From contig JAHQWJ010000056.1 of assembly GCA_029856125.1 (NCBI GenBank), forward strand, positions 1 through 38,501: a DNA stretch of 38,501 nt, in the 5' to 3' direction. Source of the DNA: Promethearchaeia archaeon. GTDB taxonomy: Archaea; Asgardarchaeota; Lokiarchaeia; Sigyniarchaeales; SOKP01. Below, one piece after another: positions 25,436-35,619 of the stretch; within the stretch, counting starts at the first letter, position 1; every line of letters starts with the position of its first letter. The notes beneath the pieces were generated by a model. It was not told the DNA's origin. It made no database searches and saw only the letters and a program-made list of their open reading frames with translations. The translations under genes were made by a program, and so were the position numbers.

Positions 25436-25819
25436 ATGTTAAATTTTAATAAAGAAGAAATTTCATCGAGACGAATTGATTATGCAAGAGTTAAGTTTAA
25501 ACCTGAACAACAAAAGCTAATTAAAACAATCTCGAGCCTCATTTGCGAACAAATAGAAATTCCCGAATTAGCAATGCGCTGTATTACTTGGTCTGCAATA
25601 ACCGATTGGCAGAAAATGAAAGATAAACCAATATCAGAAATTGCCAATATGGAAATATCAGAAAAGTTAACTACATTTAAAGAATTATTTAACATAGGAA
25701 AATTTCAATTAAAAGAAATACTATCATATCCGAAAGAGCAAAGTGAATTACTCCTTGATATTGCCTTTGAAAGGGCATTTAAGTATTATCTCAAACACAT
25801 TCATAGAACACAGAAATAA
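25436..25819 (+). CDS. Small helical protein, unknown
   Basis: A 127-residue, mostly helical protein with several conserved-looking tryptophans and charged helices; no membrane segment and no motif that I know. The TTG at 25427 is possible, but the ATG at 25436 looks better. It is divergent from the sirtuin gene and convergent with the PHP gene. Function cannot be assigned. Confidence 0.5.
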   Translation: MLNFNKEEISSRRIDYARVKFKPEQQKLIKTISSLICEQIEIPELAMRCITWSAITDWQKMKDKPISEIANMEISEKLTTFKELFNIGKFQLKEILSYPKEQSELLLDIAFERAFKYYLKHIHRTQK

Positions 25820-25838
25820 TAGCTCAATTTTAATGTTT

Positions 25839-26579
25839 TCAAATCCTCTTTTTGTCTAGAATTTGAACTAAGTCAATGAGATTGCTTTCTAACTCGTAAA
25901 ATTTTATTCTATCGTAAACTTCTTCTATGTCTTTTAAACGTGATATATGATGAGAATCACAACCAATTGAAACTAATACGTTTCTTTTTTTCAACTGGTC
26001 AAAAAAAGAGTGATATTTCTGGGAATAAAATTGTGGATAGCTTGAATTAAATTCAAAGAAGATTTGGTTCTGTGTTAAAAAATCTATAAGAATGTTCATA
26101 CCATTAATAACGAAAAACGAAGGTTCAAAATGTGCGAGACCTATTAAAGGAAAAACCTTAGAGTTTTTAGAGTTTTTTCTCCAATAGTTTATGATTTTTT
26201 TAATAAAGGATATGCCTTCAATGCTTTCAAGATATTCAAATATTATGATATCAAATTTAGCAGGTGAGATACTATTAAGAATGAACTTTTCTGTACTATT
26301 TAAATCAATTTCTATTCCCTTAAACAGAGCCATTTGCCTTTCTTCATCAAGAAGATATTTTTGAAATTGACCAATTTCCTCTAAATACATTTCAATTTTA
26401 TCAAGACTGTTAAGATTAGGAATTATATCGGCTTTCCAAGAATTTGTAAAGTGATCCGTGATACAAATATAATCCAAACCCTTATCAAGGGCAGATGAAA
26501 CTATTTGAGATATAGAATTTTTTCCATCAGAATAGGTAGAATGAATATGTAAATTCAACTTAGGTAATTTCATTTTCAT
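25839..26579 (-). CDS. PHP-domain phosphoesterase
   Basis: A 246-residue protein of the PHP (polymerase and histidinol phosphatase) family. Metal ligands are visible: LHIHSTYSDG (~9-18), CITDHF (~38-43), the Glu in KGIEIDL, LIGLAHFEP, and the closing GCDSHH. The length fits stand-alone PHP phosphatases, including HisK-type histidinol phosphatase and nucleoside or sugar phosphatases. No histidine-synthesis gene is nearby, so the substrate is open. Its start is ATG at 26579 or 26573. Confidence 0.88.
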   Translation of the reverse strand: MKMKLPKLNLHIHSTYSDGKNSISQIVSSALDKGLDYICITDHFTNSWKADIIPNLNSLDKIEMYLEEIGQFQKYLLDEERQMALFKGIEIDLNSTEKFILNSISPAKFDIIIFEYLESIEGISFIKKIINYWRKNSKNSKVFPLIGLAHFEPSFFVINGMNILIDFLTQNQIFFEFNSSYPQFYSQKYHSFFDQLKKRNVLVSIGCDSHHISRLKDIEEVYDRIKFYELESNLIDLVQILDKKRI

Positions 26580-26623
26580 AAAAATACGTCATATCGTGTT
26601 GTAAAATGTTAATTCTCAGCTGT

Positions 26624-28501
26624 TTAAAGTCCAAGCGACTTTATTTCTTTACACCGGTACCATGACAATATGCCACATATGACAAGAATTAAACCAAAAA
26701 TAAATAATATTAAGGTAAAAAGCGTTGATCCTGCCAAACTATGAATAATGGAAACATTCGTACCAATAGTGAGAGTGATATCTTGGATAGCAATATTATG
26801 ATTTCCTAACATAAACACAATTATTAGTATCACACCACCAGCGCCAAATTGTAAAAAAGCTATCACTAAATTCATGTAATGAATAACTTTAGATCTTTTT
26901 TTACCCAAATCAATAATCTGAGCGCTACCAATATTAATTGCGACTTTTTCTTTATCTACAAATTTTACATAATAATAAGCCAATTCTCTTAAAGGCATTA
27001 AATCAAAAATAACTGTAATGATTGTGATTACACCCACAATTATTAAGATTCTATTAATTAATACTACCTCTGGAAAAACTACCGAAAAATTGTTAATAAC
27101 CCATACAAAAAGACCTATTATGATTGAAAAGAAAAATTTAATTCCTGTTAACGTCAAATTTATTGACGGTTTGTCACTGATTACTAACAGTTCGTAAGTA
27201 AATCCTATTATTAAAATGATTAACCCTAAAATCAACGCTTCCAAAGAGATAATTATACCTAGTACTACTGCAAAAGCTAGGAAGCATACAAAAAGAAAAA
27301 TTGGTAATATTGGGTAGAATGGAGCCTTAAATGGACGATCTAATTCCTTTCTTTTACGTCGTAGTTTTACAGTAGCATAATTTACAAATGCAAGTGCAAA
27401 GAAATAGATGAAATTAGTAATTTCGGCGGTAAATCCAATACCAGCAAAAATTGTGAAAAGAAGAATCACAATTACGGATATAAGTAATCCAAAAACGGGC
27501 ATATCAGATTTTGTATTTGGTTTTGTTTTTCTTATTTTTTCAGGAAAAAATCGATCTCTTGCTAAAGCGGATATAACACTAACCGCAGATCCTAATGACG
27601 AATTAATAGCTATTAATGTTGAAATTATCGCCGCTATAACCATAGTAAAAAACCCCAACGGTCCAATCACGCTCTCAAATACATCCGCTAACAAGACAGG
27701 ATTTCCACTTACACCCGTAGGATTTTCTCCAAGAGCTATTAACACGACAAATGTAATTGAAAGATATAAAACAAGCGTTATTAAAATAGCATATATAATA
27801 GTTTTAGGGATGTTTTTTGAAGGATTTTTTAACTCTGGATTGAGATACGCTAAATTTGAAGTAATTGAAGTAAATAATATAAATAATAATAAAAAAGCGG
27901 GTATTATCCCCTCAAATTTAATTTGGGGCAATGCAAATATTGGATTAGTAATTGGGGCGATAATTAATCCTGAGATAATAAAGAATGCGAACAACGCGAT
28001 TAAAATAAATGTGAATAGTAATAATATCCTAATTGCTATTTTCTGTGTTCTAAAAATAAATAAGCTTGTTAGTAGTACTGGTAAAATTGATATTAAGGTT
28101 AGAACAGTGTCCGGAATTAGTATGTTAATTTTAGCAAAAACTTCATTAAACACGAGAGCAAAAATTTGAGCTGAAAATGCACACATTGCAACATTTGCAA
28201 TCCATAAGAAGAAGCCAATTATAAAAGCTAAGAACCCTCCTATTCCTTCTTTTCCAAAGTTATACGCACCGCCCGCCATAGGTAAGCTCGTTGAGAGTTC
28301 AGCATAATTCAACCCAGTGAAGAATATTAAAATTCCACCTAATAATAAGCTTAAAAGTAAACCTGATCCAGCAATTTCAATCCCCAATCCTAACAGTACG
28401 AAAATGGAACCACCAATTCCACATCCTATACCATATACTACCGCTTGGGACAATTTTAGCGTTCTTTGGGGTAGAACTTCTTTGGGTTTGGTTTCGTTCA
28501 A
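26624..28501 (-). CDS. APC-family amino-acid/organic-cation permease
   Basis: A 625-residue polytopic transporter. The first helix carries GIGCGIGGSIFVLLG (~23-37), the unwound glycine motif of the APC superfamily, followed by LNYAELSTSLPMAGGAYNFG, a typical second segment. About 14 hydrophobic helices are visible. The C-terminal ~200 residues include a charged loop (~500-550) and two more membrane helices, making it longer than the usual 450-480. It is 61 bases downstream of the coiled-coil gene on the same strand. Substrate is unknown. Confidence 0.93.
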   Translation of the reverse strand: MNETKPKEVLPQRTLKLSQAVVYGIGCGIGGSIFVLLGLGIEIAGSGLLLSLLLGGILIFFTGLNYAELSTSLPMAGGAYNFGKEGIGGFLAFIIGFFLWIANVAMCAFSAQIFALVFNEVFAKINILIPDTVLTLISILPVLLTSLFIFRTQKIAIRILLLFTFILIALFAFFIISGLIIAPITNPIFALPQIKFEGIIPAFLLLFILFTSITSNLAYLNPELKNPSKNIPKTIIYAILITLVLYLSITFVVLIALGENPTGVSGNPVLLADVFESVIGPLGFFTMVIAAIISTLIAINSSLGSAVSVISALARDRFFPEKIRKTKPNTKSDMPVFGLLISVIVILLFTIFAGIGFTAEITNFIYFFALAFVNYATVKLRRKRKELDRPFKAPFYPILPIFLFVCFLAFAVVLGIIISLEALILGLIILIIGFTYELLVISDKPSINLTLTGIKFFFSIIIGLFVWVINNFSVVFPEVVLINRILIIVGVITIITVIFDLMPLRELAYYYVKFVDKEKVAINIGSAQIIDLGKKRSKVIHYMNLVIAFLQFGAGGVILIIVFMLGNHNIAIQDITLTIGTNVSIIHSLAGSTLFTLILFIFGLILVICGILSWYRCKEIKSLGL

Positions 28502-28562
28502 TTTTCTTTTTGGAATTTATTATTTTATAATTAAAGGATCTTATTATATAAAAAGTATCCAA

Positions 28563-30017
28563 TTACGATTTCTCCAAATGAAAGATTCCACTAACAACTG
28601 AGAAGATTCCCGCTATTATAAGTATGATAAAAAGTATTACTTCAATATCAGCGAAATTTAATATTCCCGTAAGGCCGAAAAGTACTAAAATTAATATAAG
28701 AATTCCTACACCAATAAGAATCCCACCAAAAAATTTTGACAATCTGTAAACCAATGAGAGGAACTCTAACCGATGAATTCTACTTTCTTTATCTCGAATT
28801 TCTTCCTCTTGAGTATCGAGCTCTAGTTTTAACTTTTGAAGAAGTTGTTTAGCATCATTTGTACTGTGATCTATTACTTCCTTAGATTTTACAAGTTTTT
28901 CATGCTCTATATTCATATATTCTAATTTTTCGCCGAGAGAAGCTATTCTTTCCTCTCTTTCAGCATACTCCAAATTAGATCCCTCAATATCTTTTTTGAT
29001 ATCTTCTAATCTTGTCTCATTAGCTTTTACTAGGTTTTCTTTACTTAAAATCTGTTCATCAACAGAGGTTATTACATCATTATGCTGTTGAATTTTAGAT
29101 TCAACATCAATTAATAACTCCTGTTTTTCAGAGAGTTGAATTTTGTATTTTGCGATTAGTTCCTCGTACGTTTCTCTTTGTTTTTCCATTTCAGGAAAAC
29201 CATCTTTATAATCCTCTATGTTTTTTTCTATAATTTTAATACGAGTTTCGTTTTTCTCAATTTGTTCGGATAAAAGCTTTTTCTCTTCTTCTTTAGCTTC
29301 AATTTCGTTGTTTGTGTGTTCTAATTCAAACTTATTTTTAACAATAGAAACTTTAAGAGTCTCGTTTTCGGCCGTTAGACTCTTGATTTTTTTCTCTAAA
29401 GCCTCCGCATTTTCTCCTTGTCTCTCAAGTAAAGACTCTTTCTCTTGAATTTCTTGATTCAGTTTGACAAGTTTAGAGCGTAATTCTTCTTGATTAGAAA
29501 CTTTCTCTTTAACACTATCTGTAAGTACAATTAAATCAACTTGTCTAGTTTCAAAAGTATTTACTAATTGCTCGTTATTCCTTAAGAGTTCCTTATACTC
29601 CACCTCTAGAGTATCCTTACTTTCCGTAACAATTTCAAAACGTTCCTCTAAATGTTGCATATCTTCATTTTTATGATTATATCTCTCTTCAAGTACTTTA
29701 ATAGTCTCTTCAATCGCAGTTAAATACTCTTCCTTATCATCAATTTTAGCTTGAATCGACTCTAACTTTACTTGTCTTTCCCGAATTTCTTCGCTTAAAT
29801 TCTCATGTTTCTTCTCCTTTTTTTCTGGTACCGCATCATTATTTTTTATCGTGTCAGAGATGTCTTCAATGCTATCTTCAAAAGTTCTAAGTTTCTTATC
29901 AATGAGATCTCTGGAATTTTTAGCTTTTGATAAGTACTCTTTGTCTATTTTTTCAATGTCTTTTTCAGACTTATCTTCCGCTTTTTCCGTTTCTTCTTCT
30001 TTGATCTCGTCAGTCAT
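28563..30017 (-). CDS. Long coiled-coil protein with two C-terminal membrane helices
   Basis: A 484-residue protein. From ~20 to ~410 it is a nearly unbroken heptad-type coiled coil rich in Glu, Lys and Leu. The last ~70 residues form two transmembrane helices (~417-445 and ~450-477) ending in a short basic tail. The build is that of a filamentous cytoplasmic stalk fixed to the membrane, as in tethering or scaffolding proteins of Asgard archaea and eukaryotes. No family motif can be recognised, because coiled coils match by composition. It precedes the APC permease and may be co-transcribed. Confidence 0.8.
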   Translation of the reverse strand: MTDEIKEEETEKAEDKSEKDIEKIDKEYLSKAKNSRDLIDKKLRTFEDSIEDISDTIKNNDAVPEKKEKKHENLSEEIRERQVKLESIQAKIDDKEEYLTAIEETIKVLEERYNHKNEDMQHLEERFEIVTESKDTLEVEYKELLRNNEQLVNTFETRQVDLIVLTDSVKEKVSNQEELRSKLVKLNQEIQEKESLLERQGENAEALEKKIKSLTAENETLKVSIVKNKFELEHTNNEIEAKEEEKKLLSEQIEKNETRIKIIEKNIEDYKDGFPEMEKQRETYEELIAKYKIQLSEKQELLIDVESKIQQHNDVITSVDEQILSKENLVKANETRLEDIKKDIEGSNLEYAEREERIASLGEKLEYMNIEHEKLVKSKEVIDHSTNDAKQLLQKLKLELDTQEEEIRDKESRIHRLEFLSLVYRLSKFFGGILIGVGILILILVLFGLTGILNFADIEVILFIILIIAGIFSVVSGIFHLEKS

Positions 30018-30383
30018 TAAATTTCATTTAATAAAAAGAGAATTGGGAATTTATAATTTAATATTTATTACAGTGCAAAAAATTGGGTTTTTTTTGTTCA
30101 ACTAAATGTTGAGGCAAATAAATATTCATTTCCTACAACTCACTTACTTCTTTATAAAATATACTCATTACAAATATTTAAACTTTTGAGTTTATTTTCT
30201 TATAGAGGTATCTCGTCTCTATTTCAAGCAATAAGTCTCTATAGAATTTAATATTTTGCTGCCCAATTAGAGTAATGTCTAGTAATTTACGTGTAAATTA
30301 TGGCTTTAGGGCGTTCAATGGATTTTTAATCTATAATGCTTGGTAATTCTATTACTACTATGGATTGAATAAAATGTTTGGAG
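30018..30383. other. 366-base intergenic region without a gene
   Basis: AT-rich sequence between two leftward genes. I see no open frame worth reporting, no tRNA-like fold and no long repeat. A repeated GTCTCTAT unit occurs twice (around 30210 and 30230). It probably contains the promoter of the coiled-coil gene and the end of the transcript from 31853. Confidence 0.6.
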
Positions 30384-31853
30384 TTATTTGTTTTTAGTTA
30401 GTTTTAACTTAATGTGAATGTTAAATGTTCTAGGACCAAAAGTTACTAATGCATAGAAATTTTCACGCCCGCCAATTTTGATCTTCCCATCAAGAACGGG
30501 TAAAATTAATTGCCGATTGCCATAAAGATTTGCCAAATCATGATCAAAGGAGTTGAAATCGGGGCGGTTCTCTAATGCTTTTACTGTATGTAGGGATTGA
30601 GAACTATCTCTTGAAGATAATTCTGCAAACTTGTAATGCATATCAAGGTAATTACCGAATTCGTGTTCGTTAATAATTAGACTAACAGTTGTATGATAGG
30701 ATCTAATTAAAATTTCTCCATCTTTAAAATTAGGGTTTTTTTCTAAATTAGATTTGAAAAGATCTTTTAATATATCTGTTATAAATAATAATTGAGTAAT
30801 AGCAAAACTTCGCATCTTTACATTGTATGAAATAATTACCTCGTTATCATTTTCAATCTGTTTAATTTTTTTTATATCTTTAACGGCTCCAAACAAATTC
30901 GATTCGAAAATAGGCTCAAATATCGCGGGACTTAACCTATTAGCGTTTCTGAAAGCCCAACTTCGCAATAGATTTCTTTGTGGAAAACTCAACATCTCTG
31001 TTGCTTCCAAGAACCCTCTTTTCATCTGGCAGATTTCTAAGGTGGGTGTCGCACTTCCTATTATTAATCTATGCCAAGCATTTTGAATAAGTCCTTTGAT
31101 TGAGAAAAGTTCCTTAAAACAATCAGTTGGCGTCATTCCTCCAAAATTTCGCGGATCAACCTCAATCCATAAGTTATTGTACAATTTTAAAAGTTGGTAA
31201 TATAGATTAAAATCTCCTGAAATATCCAATCCACTTAAAATGATAACAACATCCTGATTTCTTGATAAAAAAGACTTAAATTTATCACAAGTTGTATACT
31301 CAGCGCTATTTCCTGGTAGATTCATATTTCCTACATCAATCTTCACGAAGTATTCCTTTTTTTTACAATAGTTAAGTAACTCGCCTAAATTCTGGTTATC
31401 AACATCATTTATATCAATTTTGCAGAAGGAGGGATAAAGAGCAACTCCAACGACTGGAATTTGACTTTCTATTGATTCTAAACTTACGATAGCACTATTC
31501 TCAAGATTAAAGGATAAAATTCCTTTAAATATCTCTGGGTCACTTTTTACGACAGATAAAACGTCCTCATTGGCAATCCCGTAAGATCTATTTAAATCCA
31601 TTGCTTGAACAAATCCGTAATTAATATTTGAAGAAAACAACTCTACATTCTCATCTTCAATACTAATTTTTCTATTATAAAAGTAGTTTCTTCCGTCGTG
31701 ATTTTTTTGCTCTAAAAGATTTGTTAAAGCTTTTGATCCCTCGATCTCGTTAAAAATTGGCCATATTAAAGAATCAATTTGTCCATAGGTAAACGCATTT
31801 GCATATCTTGCCCCAAATATAGAACTAAAATCTGGCTGGTATAACCTTTCCAT
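30384..31853 (-). CDS. TIM-barrel amidohydrolase-like domain fused to a YjbQ/UPF0047-like domain
   Basis: A 489-residue two-domain protein. The first ~330 residues look like a metal-independent or divergent amidohydrolase barrel (ATEMLSFP..., a repeated strand pattern GVALYP, VKIDVG, IILSGLD, WIEVDP, LIIGSATP). The last ~140 residues match the YjbQ/UPF0047 fold: ILIRSYHTTVSLIINEHEFG (with the TT and INE core), LILPVLDGKIKIGGRENFYA (usual form P-x-x-x-G-x-L-x-L-G), and GPRTFNIHIKL at the end. UPF0047 proteins have thiamin-phosphate-synthase-like activity in some reports, but their role is unsettled. The fusion is unusual. It is divergent from the phosphoesterase gene. Confidence 0.7.
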   Translation of the reverse strand: MERLYQPDFSSIFGARYANAFTYGQIDSLIWPIFNEIEGSKALTNLLEQKNHDGRNYFYNRKISIEDENVELFSSNINYGFVQAMDLNRSYGIANEDVLSVVKSDPEIFKGILSFNLENSAIVSLESIESQIPVVGVALYPSFCKIDINDVDNQNLGELLNYCKKKEYFVKIDVGNMNLPGNSAEYTTCDKFKSFLSRNQDVVIILSGLDISGDFNLYYQLLKLYNNLWIEVDPRNFGGMTPTDCFKELFSIKGLIQNAWHRLIIGSATPTLEICQMKRGFLEATEMLSFPQRNLLRSWAFRNANRLSPAIFEPIFESNLFGAVKDIKKIKQIENDNEVIISYNVKMRSFAITQLLFITDILKDLFKSNLEKNPNFKDGEILIRSYHTTVSLIINEHEFGNYLDMHYKFAELSSRDSSQSLHTVKALENRPDFNSFDHDLANLYGNRQLILPVLDGKIKIGGRENFYALVTFGPRTFNIHIKLKLTKNK

Positions 31854-31974
31854 GGAAAAGCACTTATTTTAACAAAAATTGTTATGTAAAAATTATTCTA
31901 ACTAAATTATTTTAATGTAAGAAATCAAATAATAATTATTAACTTAATTTCATCAAAGGTTTATCGCGTTTTAT

Positions 31975-33960
31975 ATGATTGATCTGACACTAGGAAGTTA
32001 TCCTATTATAATTTCTCCGAATTTAGGCAAACCGCTACTTCTAAACATGAGAGATTATAAACAAAGAGCTCAGTTTCCAATTAAGAATTTGTCGTTCGAA
32101 GCGCTTATCATTGCATCAAAATTCCATTCAACCCAAAACATTTTGGAGCATTTTCACCAAAATTTATTTATTCAGCCAATTTTAAAGGCAAGTGGCGATT
32201 TTGAAAAGAGAAGAGGAACCTTAATCGATTTACATTTAGTTCAAATCGAAAAAATCGAAAAATTAGATTTCAGAGATCAACCCGTTTTAGAAGAAGAGAA
32301 TTGTATTGTATGGGATATTAACAATTGTGTATTTCAATTTGACGATGTATTTGGAAAAAGAAAAGAGCTCTATAGAATTAAGGTTGAAATTCGTGATATC
32401 TTAAGCATTGAGAAATTGCTAAAAAATAATAATAGAGATTTTCTTTTATTTGATATCGTACATGATATCCCTAATTTCACTGAGAATAAAACAAATTACC
32501 ATAGCATCGCTATTTTTGATAAAGATTGGAATGATTTCAGCTTCATTCACGCTACTGACTTTCATATTGCTCGAAGAAATGACTTCATCTTACATTATCT
32601 AAAAGATAAAGCAAGGGCTAAGATCGAGCGATGTGGAACTAATGAAAAGAAAAGAAAAAAAATAGATACATTTGTTCTCACAAGAGATTTCGAATTTAAA
32701 GAAGAGTTTCAAGAAGAACGATACGAAGATTTAAGAAAAGCAAAATTTAACTTTAATTCCAACCTGAGAAAGTTAATTAGTTTTGCAAACGATAAGTCCA
32801 CTCAGAAGAACTTAGATTTTATGCTTATGACGGGGGATTTAATAGACTATCTAAACATCGCTAGAGGAAACTATCAATATAAGAATAATTACCTTGTCTT
32901 TTTAGATATTTTGCTCGGAAGAAATAAAGGATTGGACAATCCTCCTTATCTAGGTTCTGATGATGAGTTTGTTAATTCCCAAGAAATTATGGTTCCTATT
33001 TTTACATCAATAGGTAACCATGACTACAGGTCAAATCACTATGGAATGCGTTTTGGTCAGATTCATAAAATTTTTGGGATGACACATTCAGATACGAAGG
33101 GATATTACGATACTAAATTCTTTAACTACTTCACGGCTCTTAGATCTAAAGACAAGTATTTGAAAGACTATTTTAGGTATATCAATCCTAACCTCAACTT
33201 TAATCTTAAGATAGGAGACCATTATAATTTTATATTCCTCGATACAGGTCAAGACTCAATTGCAGATATGCATGATTTATTAAAAGGTGGACCAAGTACA
33301 AAAGGAATTAAAGAATATCAAGTAGATTTATTACGTGCTTTTATTCAAATAGCCCATAATGAAAAGGTTATCGTAGTTATGCATACTCCTCCAGTTTCCC
33401 CAAACCTTAGTCGATACAAGAGGAGAAAATATAAAAAAAAATTGAATATCAAGAATAGACCATTACAATGGTCAGATTTCTATGAGGGTAATTTAACGCG
33501 TTATAATGGAACTGGACGATTGGATACGATATTAAATCTCAAATATCAAACAATTATGTATAACTGGTCAACAGTTTTAAAAATCTTTACTGGTTCAGAT
33601 AAGATCATTAGAAGAAAAGTAGATCTTGTAGTGTGTGGGCATACTCACACTTTAAAAGAGTATAGGTTAAAAGAAGCTAAAAAAACAGATAGAATAAATT
33701 TTGGTTTTTGGTTTTTTCCAATTTACATTGAGGTACCATGTGAAATTTACACCTCACGATATCGGGATAAATTTAAAGAATTCAAAAATCCACTCGAATT
33801 AAGGACATGGTTTGATGTTAATAAACCCTTTATATTTCAAACGCAAGCGGTTGGTCCCCTTTCTGCGAAATTTAAATTTAAGCCCCCAGGATTTAGATAT
33901 TATACTATTAAGAATGATCAAGTAATCAGTGCTAAAGTATTTTCTTTACATTTAAAATGA
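31975..33960 (+). CDS. Large calcineurin-like metallophosphoesterase
   Basis: A 661-residue phosphoesterase. The metal-binding motifs are in order: IHATDFHIA (DxH, ~190-198), MTGDLIDY (GD, ~284-291), SIGNHDYR (GNHD, ~345), VVMHTPP (His, ~465) and VCGHTHTLKE (GHxH, ~560). The first ~180 residues are a separate beta-rich domain without a clear match; inserts between the motifs make it much longer than the usual 250-400. It should hydrolyse a phosphoester with two metal ions, probably in the cytoplasm as there is no signal peptide. It ends two bases before the convergent PfkB gene. Confidence 0.93.
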   Translation: MIDLTLGSYPIIISPNLGKPLLLNMRDYKQRAQFPIKNLSFEALIIASKFHSTQNILEHFHQNLFIQPILKASGDFEKRRGTLIDLHLVQIEKIEKLDFRDQPVLEEENCIVWDINNCVFQFDDVFGKRKELYRIKVEIRDILSIEKLLKNNNRDFLLFDIVHDIPNFTENKTNYHSIAIFDKDWNDFSFIHATDFHIARRNDFILHYLKDKARAKIERCGTNEKKRKKIDTFVLTRDFEFKEEFQEERYEDLRKAKFNFNSNLRKLISFANDKSTQKNLDFMLMTGDLIDYLNIARGNYQYKNNYLVFLDILLGRNKGLDNPPYLGSDDEFVNSQEIMVPIFTSIGNHDYRSNHYGMRFGQIHKIFGMTHSDTKGYYDTKFFNYFTALRSKDKYLKDYFRYINPNLNFNLKIGDHYNFIFLDTGQDSIADMHDLLKGGPSTKGIKEYQVDLLRAFIQIAHNEKVIVVMHTPPVSPNLSRYKRRKYKKKLNIKNRPLQWSDFYEGNLTRYNGTGRLDTILNLKYQTIMYNWSTVLKIFTGSDKIIRRKVDLVVCGHTHTLKEYRLKEAKKTDRINFGFWFFPIYIEVPCEIYTSRYRDKFKEFKNPLELRTWFDVNKPFIFQTQAVGPLSAKFKFKPPGFRYYTIKNDQVISAKVFSLHLK

Positions 33961-33962
33961 TT

Positions 33963-34928
33963 TTAAGCGGTTTCCATTAACTTCAATACTTCTTCGTATG
34001 TACTATCAACCATAGGCCCTAAAAACTGAACTTTCAGAGCTCCAGCGGCATTTGCAAACATTCCAATTCTTTTTAAATCCCACCCTGCTAAATAACCAAC
34101 AATAAAAGCCCCATCAAACGAATCACCCGCTCCAGTTGGGTCTATTTCCTCAACCTCAAATCCTGGAACCCTTATTTCATCTACTAATCCAGAAGAAAAT
34201 ATAGAACACCCTTCTTTTCCTTGTTTCAAAACGACTAATTTTAAACCTTTCTTTAGTAATTTCCTACAGGCTTTGACCTCTCCCTTGACTCCTGCTAACA
34301 TTTCTGCTTCTTCTCCACTTGGGAATAATATAGTAGTCTTATCTAATACTGGTTTAGATATTTCTATAATCGTTTTTATGTCTAGCATTTCTGGGCGTAA
34401 ATTTGGATCAAATGAAATAATGGTTTGAGGGTTTAGAGATTTTGCAATTTCAATTGCTTTATAACATGATTCCCGGGAATTTTCACTTATTGAAAGAGAA
34501 CTACCCATAATGTGAAGAACTTTTACGTTCGAAAAGTATTCTTCGTCAATATCGTCTGGAGAAGTTTGTCCTGCCGCTCCAGCAGCAAAAATAAATTTTC
34601 GAGAGCCATCTGAATTATATTGATTAAAAGCTATTCCTGTAGTTCTTGAATTATCTATCCGTATTTTAGAAATATCAACTCCATCAGATTGTAATTTTTT
34701 AAGAACTCCTTCTCCAAATTCATCGTTTCCAACAACACCAATAAAACCTGTGGTTAAATTAAACGATTTAGACATTCGGGTAGCCGAGTCTATAAATATA
34801 GCAGGAGCTCCACTTGGAAATGGACCCTTATAATAAGAACCAATTCTTCCGTGTGGTACGTCAACTTCCGTACGCATTATCTCGACTAATAGTTCTCCTA
34901 AACTAATTATATTAGGCTTCATTTTCAT
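33963..34928 (-). CDS. PfkB/ribokinase-family sugar kinase
   Basis: A 321-residue kinase that phosphorylates a sugar or nucleoside with ATP. Family marks: GELLVEIMRTE at the start, GGDEFGEGV-like GNDEFGEGVL (~65-75), the signature DPTGAGDSFDGAFIVGYLAG (~265-284) with the catalytic Asp and anion hole, and GCSIFS before it. Length fits ribokinase and 2-dehydro-3-deoxygluconokinase. The substrate is not decided by sequence. It precedes the broken MFS gene on the same strand, which may once have been its transporter partner. Confidence 0.93.
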   Translation of the reverse strand: MKMKPNIISLGELLVEIMRTEVDVPHGRIGSYYKGPFPSGAPAIFIDSATRMSKSFNLTTGFIGVVGNDEFGEGVLKKLQSDGVDISKIRIDNSRTTGIAFNQYNSDGSRKFIFAAGAAGQTSPDDIDEEYFSNVKVLHIMGSSLSISENSRESCYKAIEIAKSLNPQTIISFDPNLRPEMLDIKTIIEISKPVLDKTTILFPSGEEAEMLAGVKGEVKACRKLLKKGLKLVVLKQGKEGCSIFSSGLVDEIRVPGFEVEEIDPTGAGDSFDGAFIVGYLAGWDLKRIGMFANAAGALKVQFLGPMVDSTYEEVLKLMETA

Positions 34929-35005
34929 CAATTTCTATTTATACCATTAAAATAAGTTAATTTAACAGAGTAAGTAATAGAATTTAATATTTTATAAGCT
35001 TAAAC

Positions 35006-35524
35006 TTATTTTTTACCTTGATCTATTTTAGTAGAATCAGATTCTTTGCGGAGTAAGATCAAAGATATAATTCCTATTAAAGGTCCTACAGCTAAAAGTG
35101 TAAAACCGAATACCCAACTAACTAAATTTACAAAATTTGGTAATAGCTGTATAGATATAAGGGTAATTCCAAAACCCACAGAGGTTTGGACGGTTAAAGA
35201 AGTGCCAATATAATCTTGATCACTTAACTCAGTTATCATAACGGAATATTGAGGCGAGTCTGGCACAACAGTAATTCCCCAGATTACAGCAATTATTAAA
35301 GCTACTATTGTATTATTAAAAAAAAATCCAATAACAACCGAACTAGATCCGCTTAAGATTAGCATTATAATGCTAAATTTTGTCCTTCCTATTCGATCGG
35401 CGAGCAATCCTCCAAAAGTGTTGCCTAAAGCACCACTAATGAATACTATAAACGTTCCAATTGAAAAAAATAATGTAGCATCTCCGCTTGGATATGATAA
35501 AATATAGGATTCTTTAAGAAAAAT
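35006..35524 (-). pseudogene. C-terminal remnant of an MFS transporter
   Basis: An open frame of 172 codons gives only the second half of a major facilitator: a helix, the motif-A loop GGLLADRIGRTKF, then four more helices and a basic tail. No start codon exists before the motif-A helix; the frame hits TAA at 35525-35527. The ATG at 35407 lies inside the motif-A loop and cannot be the true start. The N-terminal half (about 200 residues) is missing, and the upstream sequence is the promoter of another gene, so this is a truncated, dead gene. Confidence 0.8.
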
Positions 35525-35619
35525 TTAATTTTTCACTTTTCTTAATAAAATTTTCACCTATACTTTTTTTATATCTTAGACTCATATTATAATAAAGATT
35601 TTTATATAGAGAATTAGGT

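Noticed and set aside
27408..28169. 253-codon frame on the plus strand
   Set aside because: It lies fully antisense to the APC permease gene; Ile/Asn-rich composition follows from the complementary hydrophobic codons.
35407..35407. ATG as start of a 133-residue MFS protein
   Set aside because: It falls inside the conserved motif-A loop; homology continues upstream without a start, so the gene is a truncated remnant.
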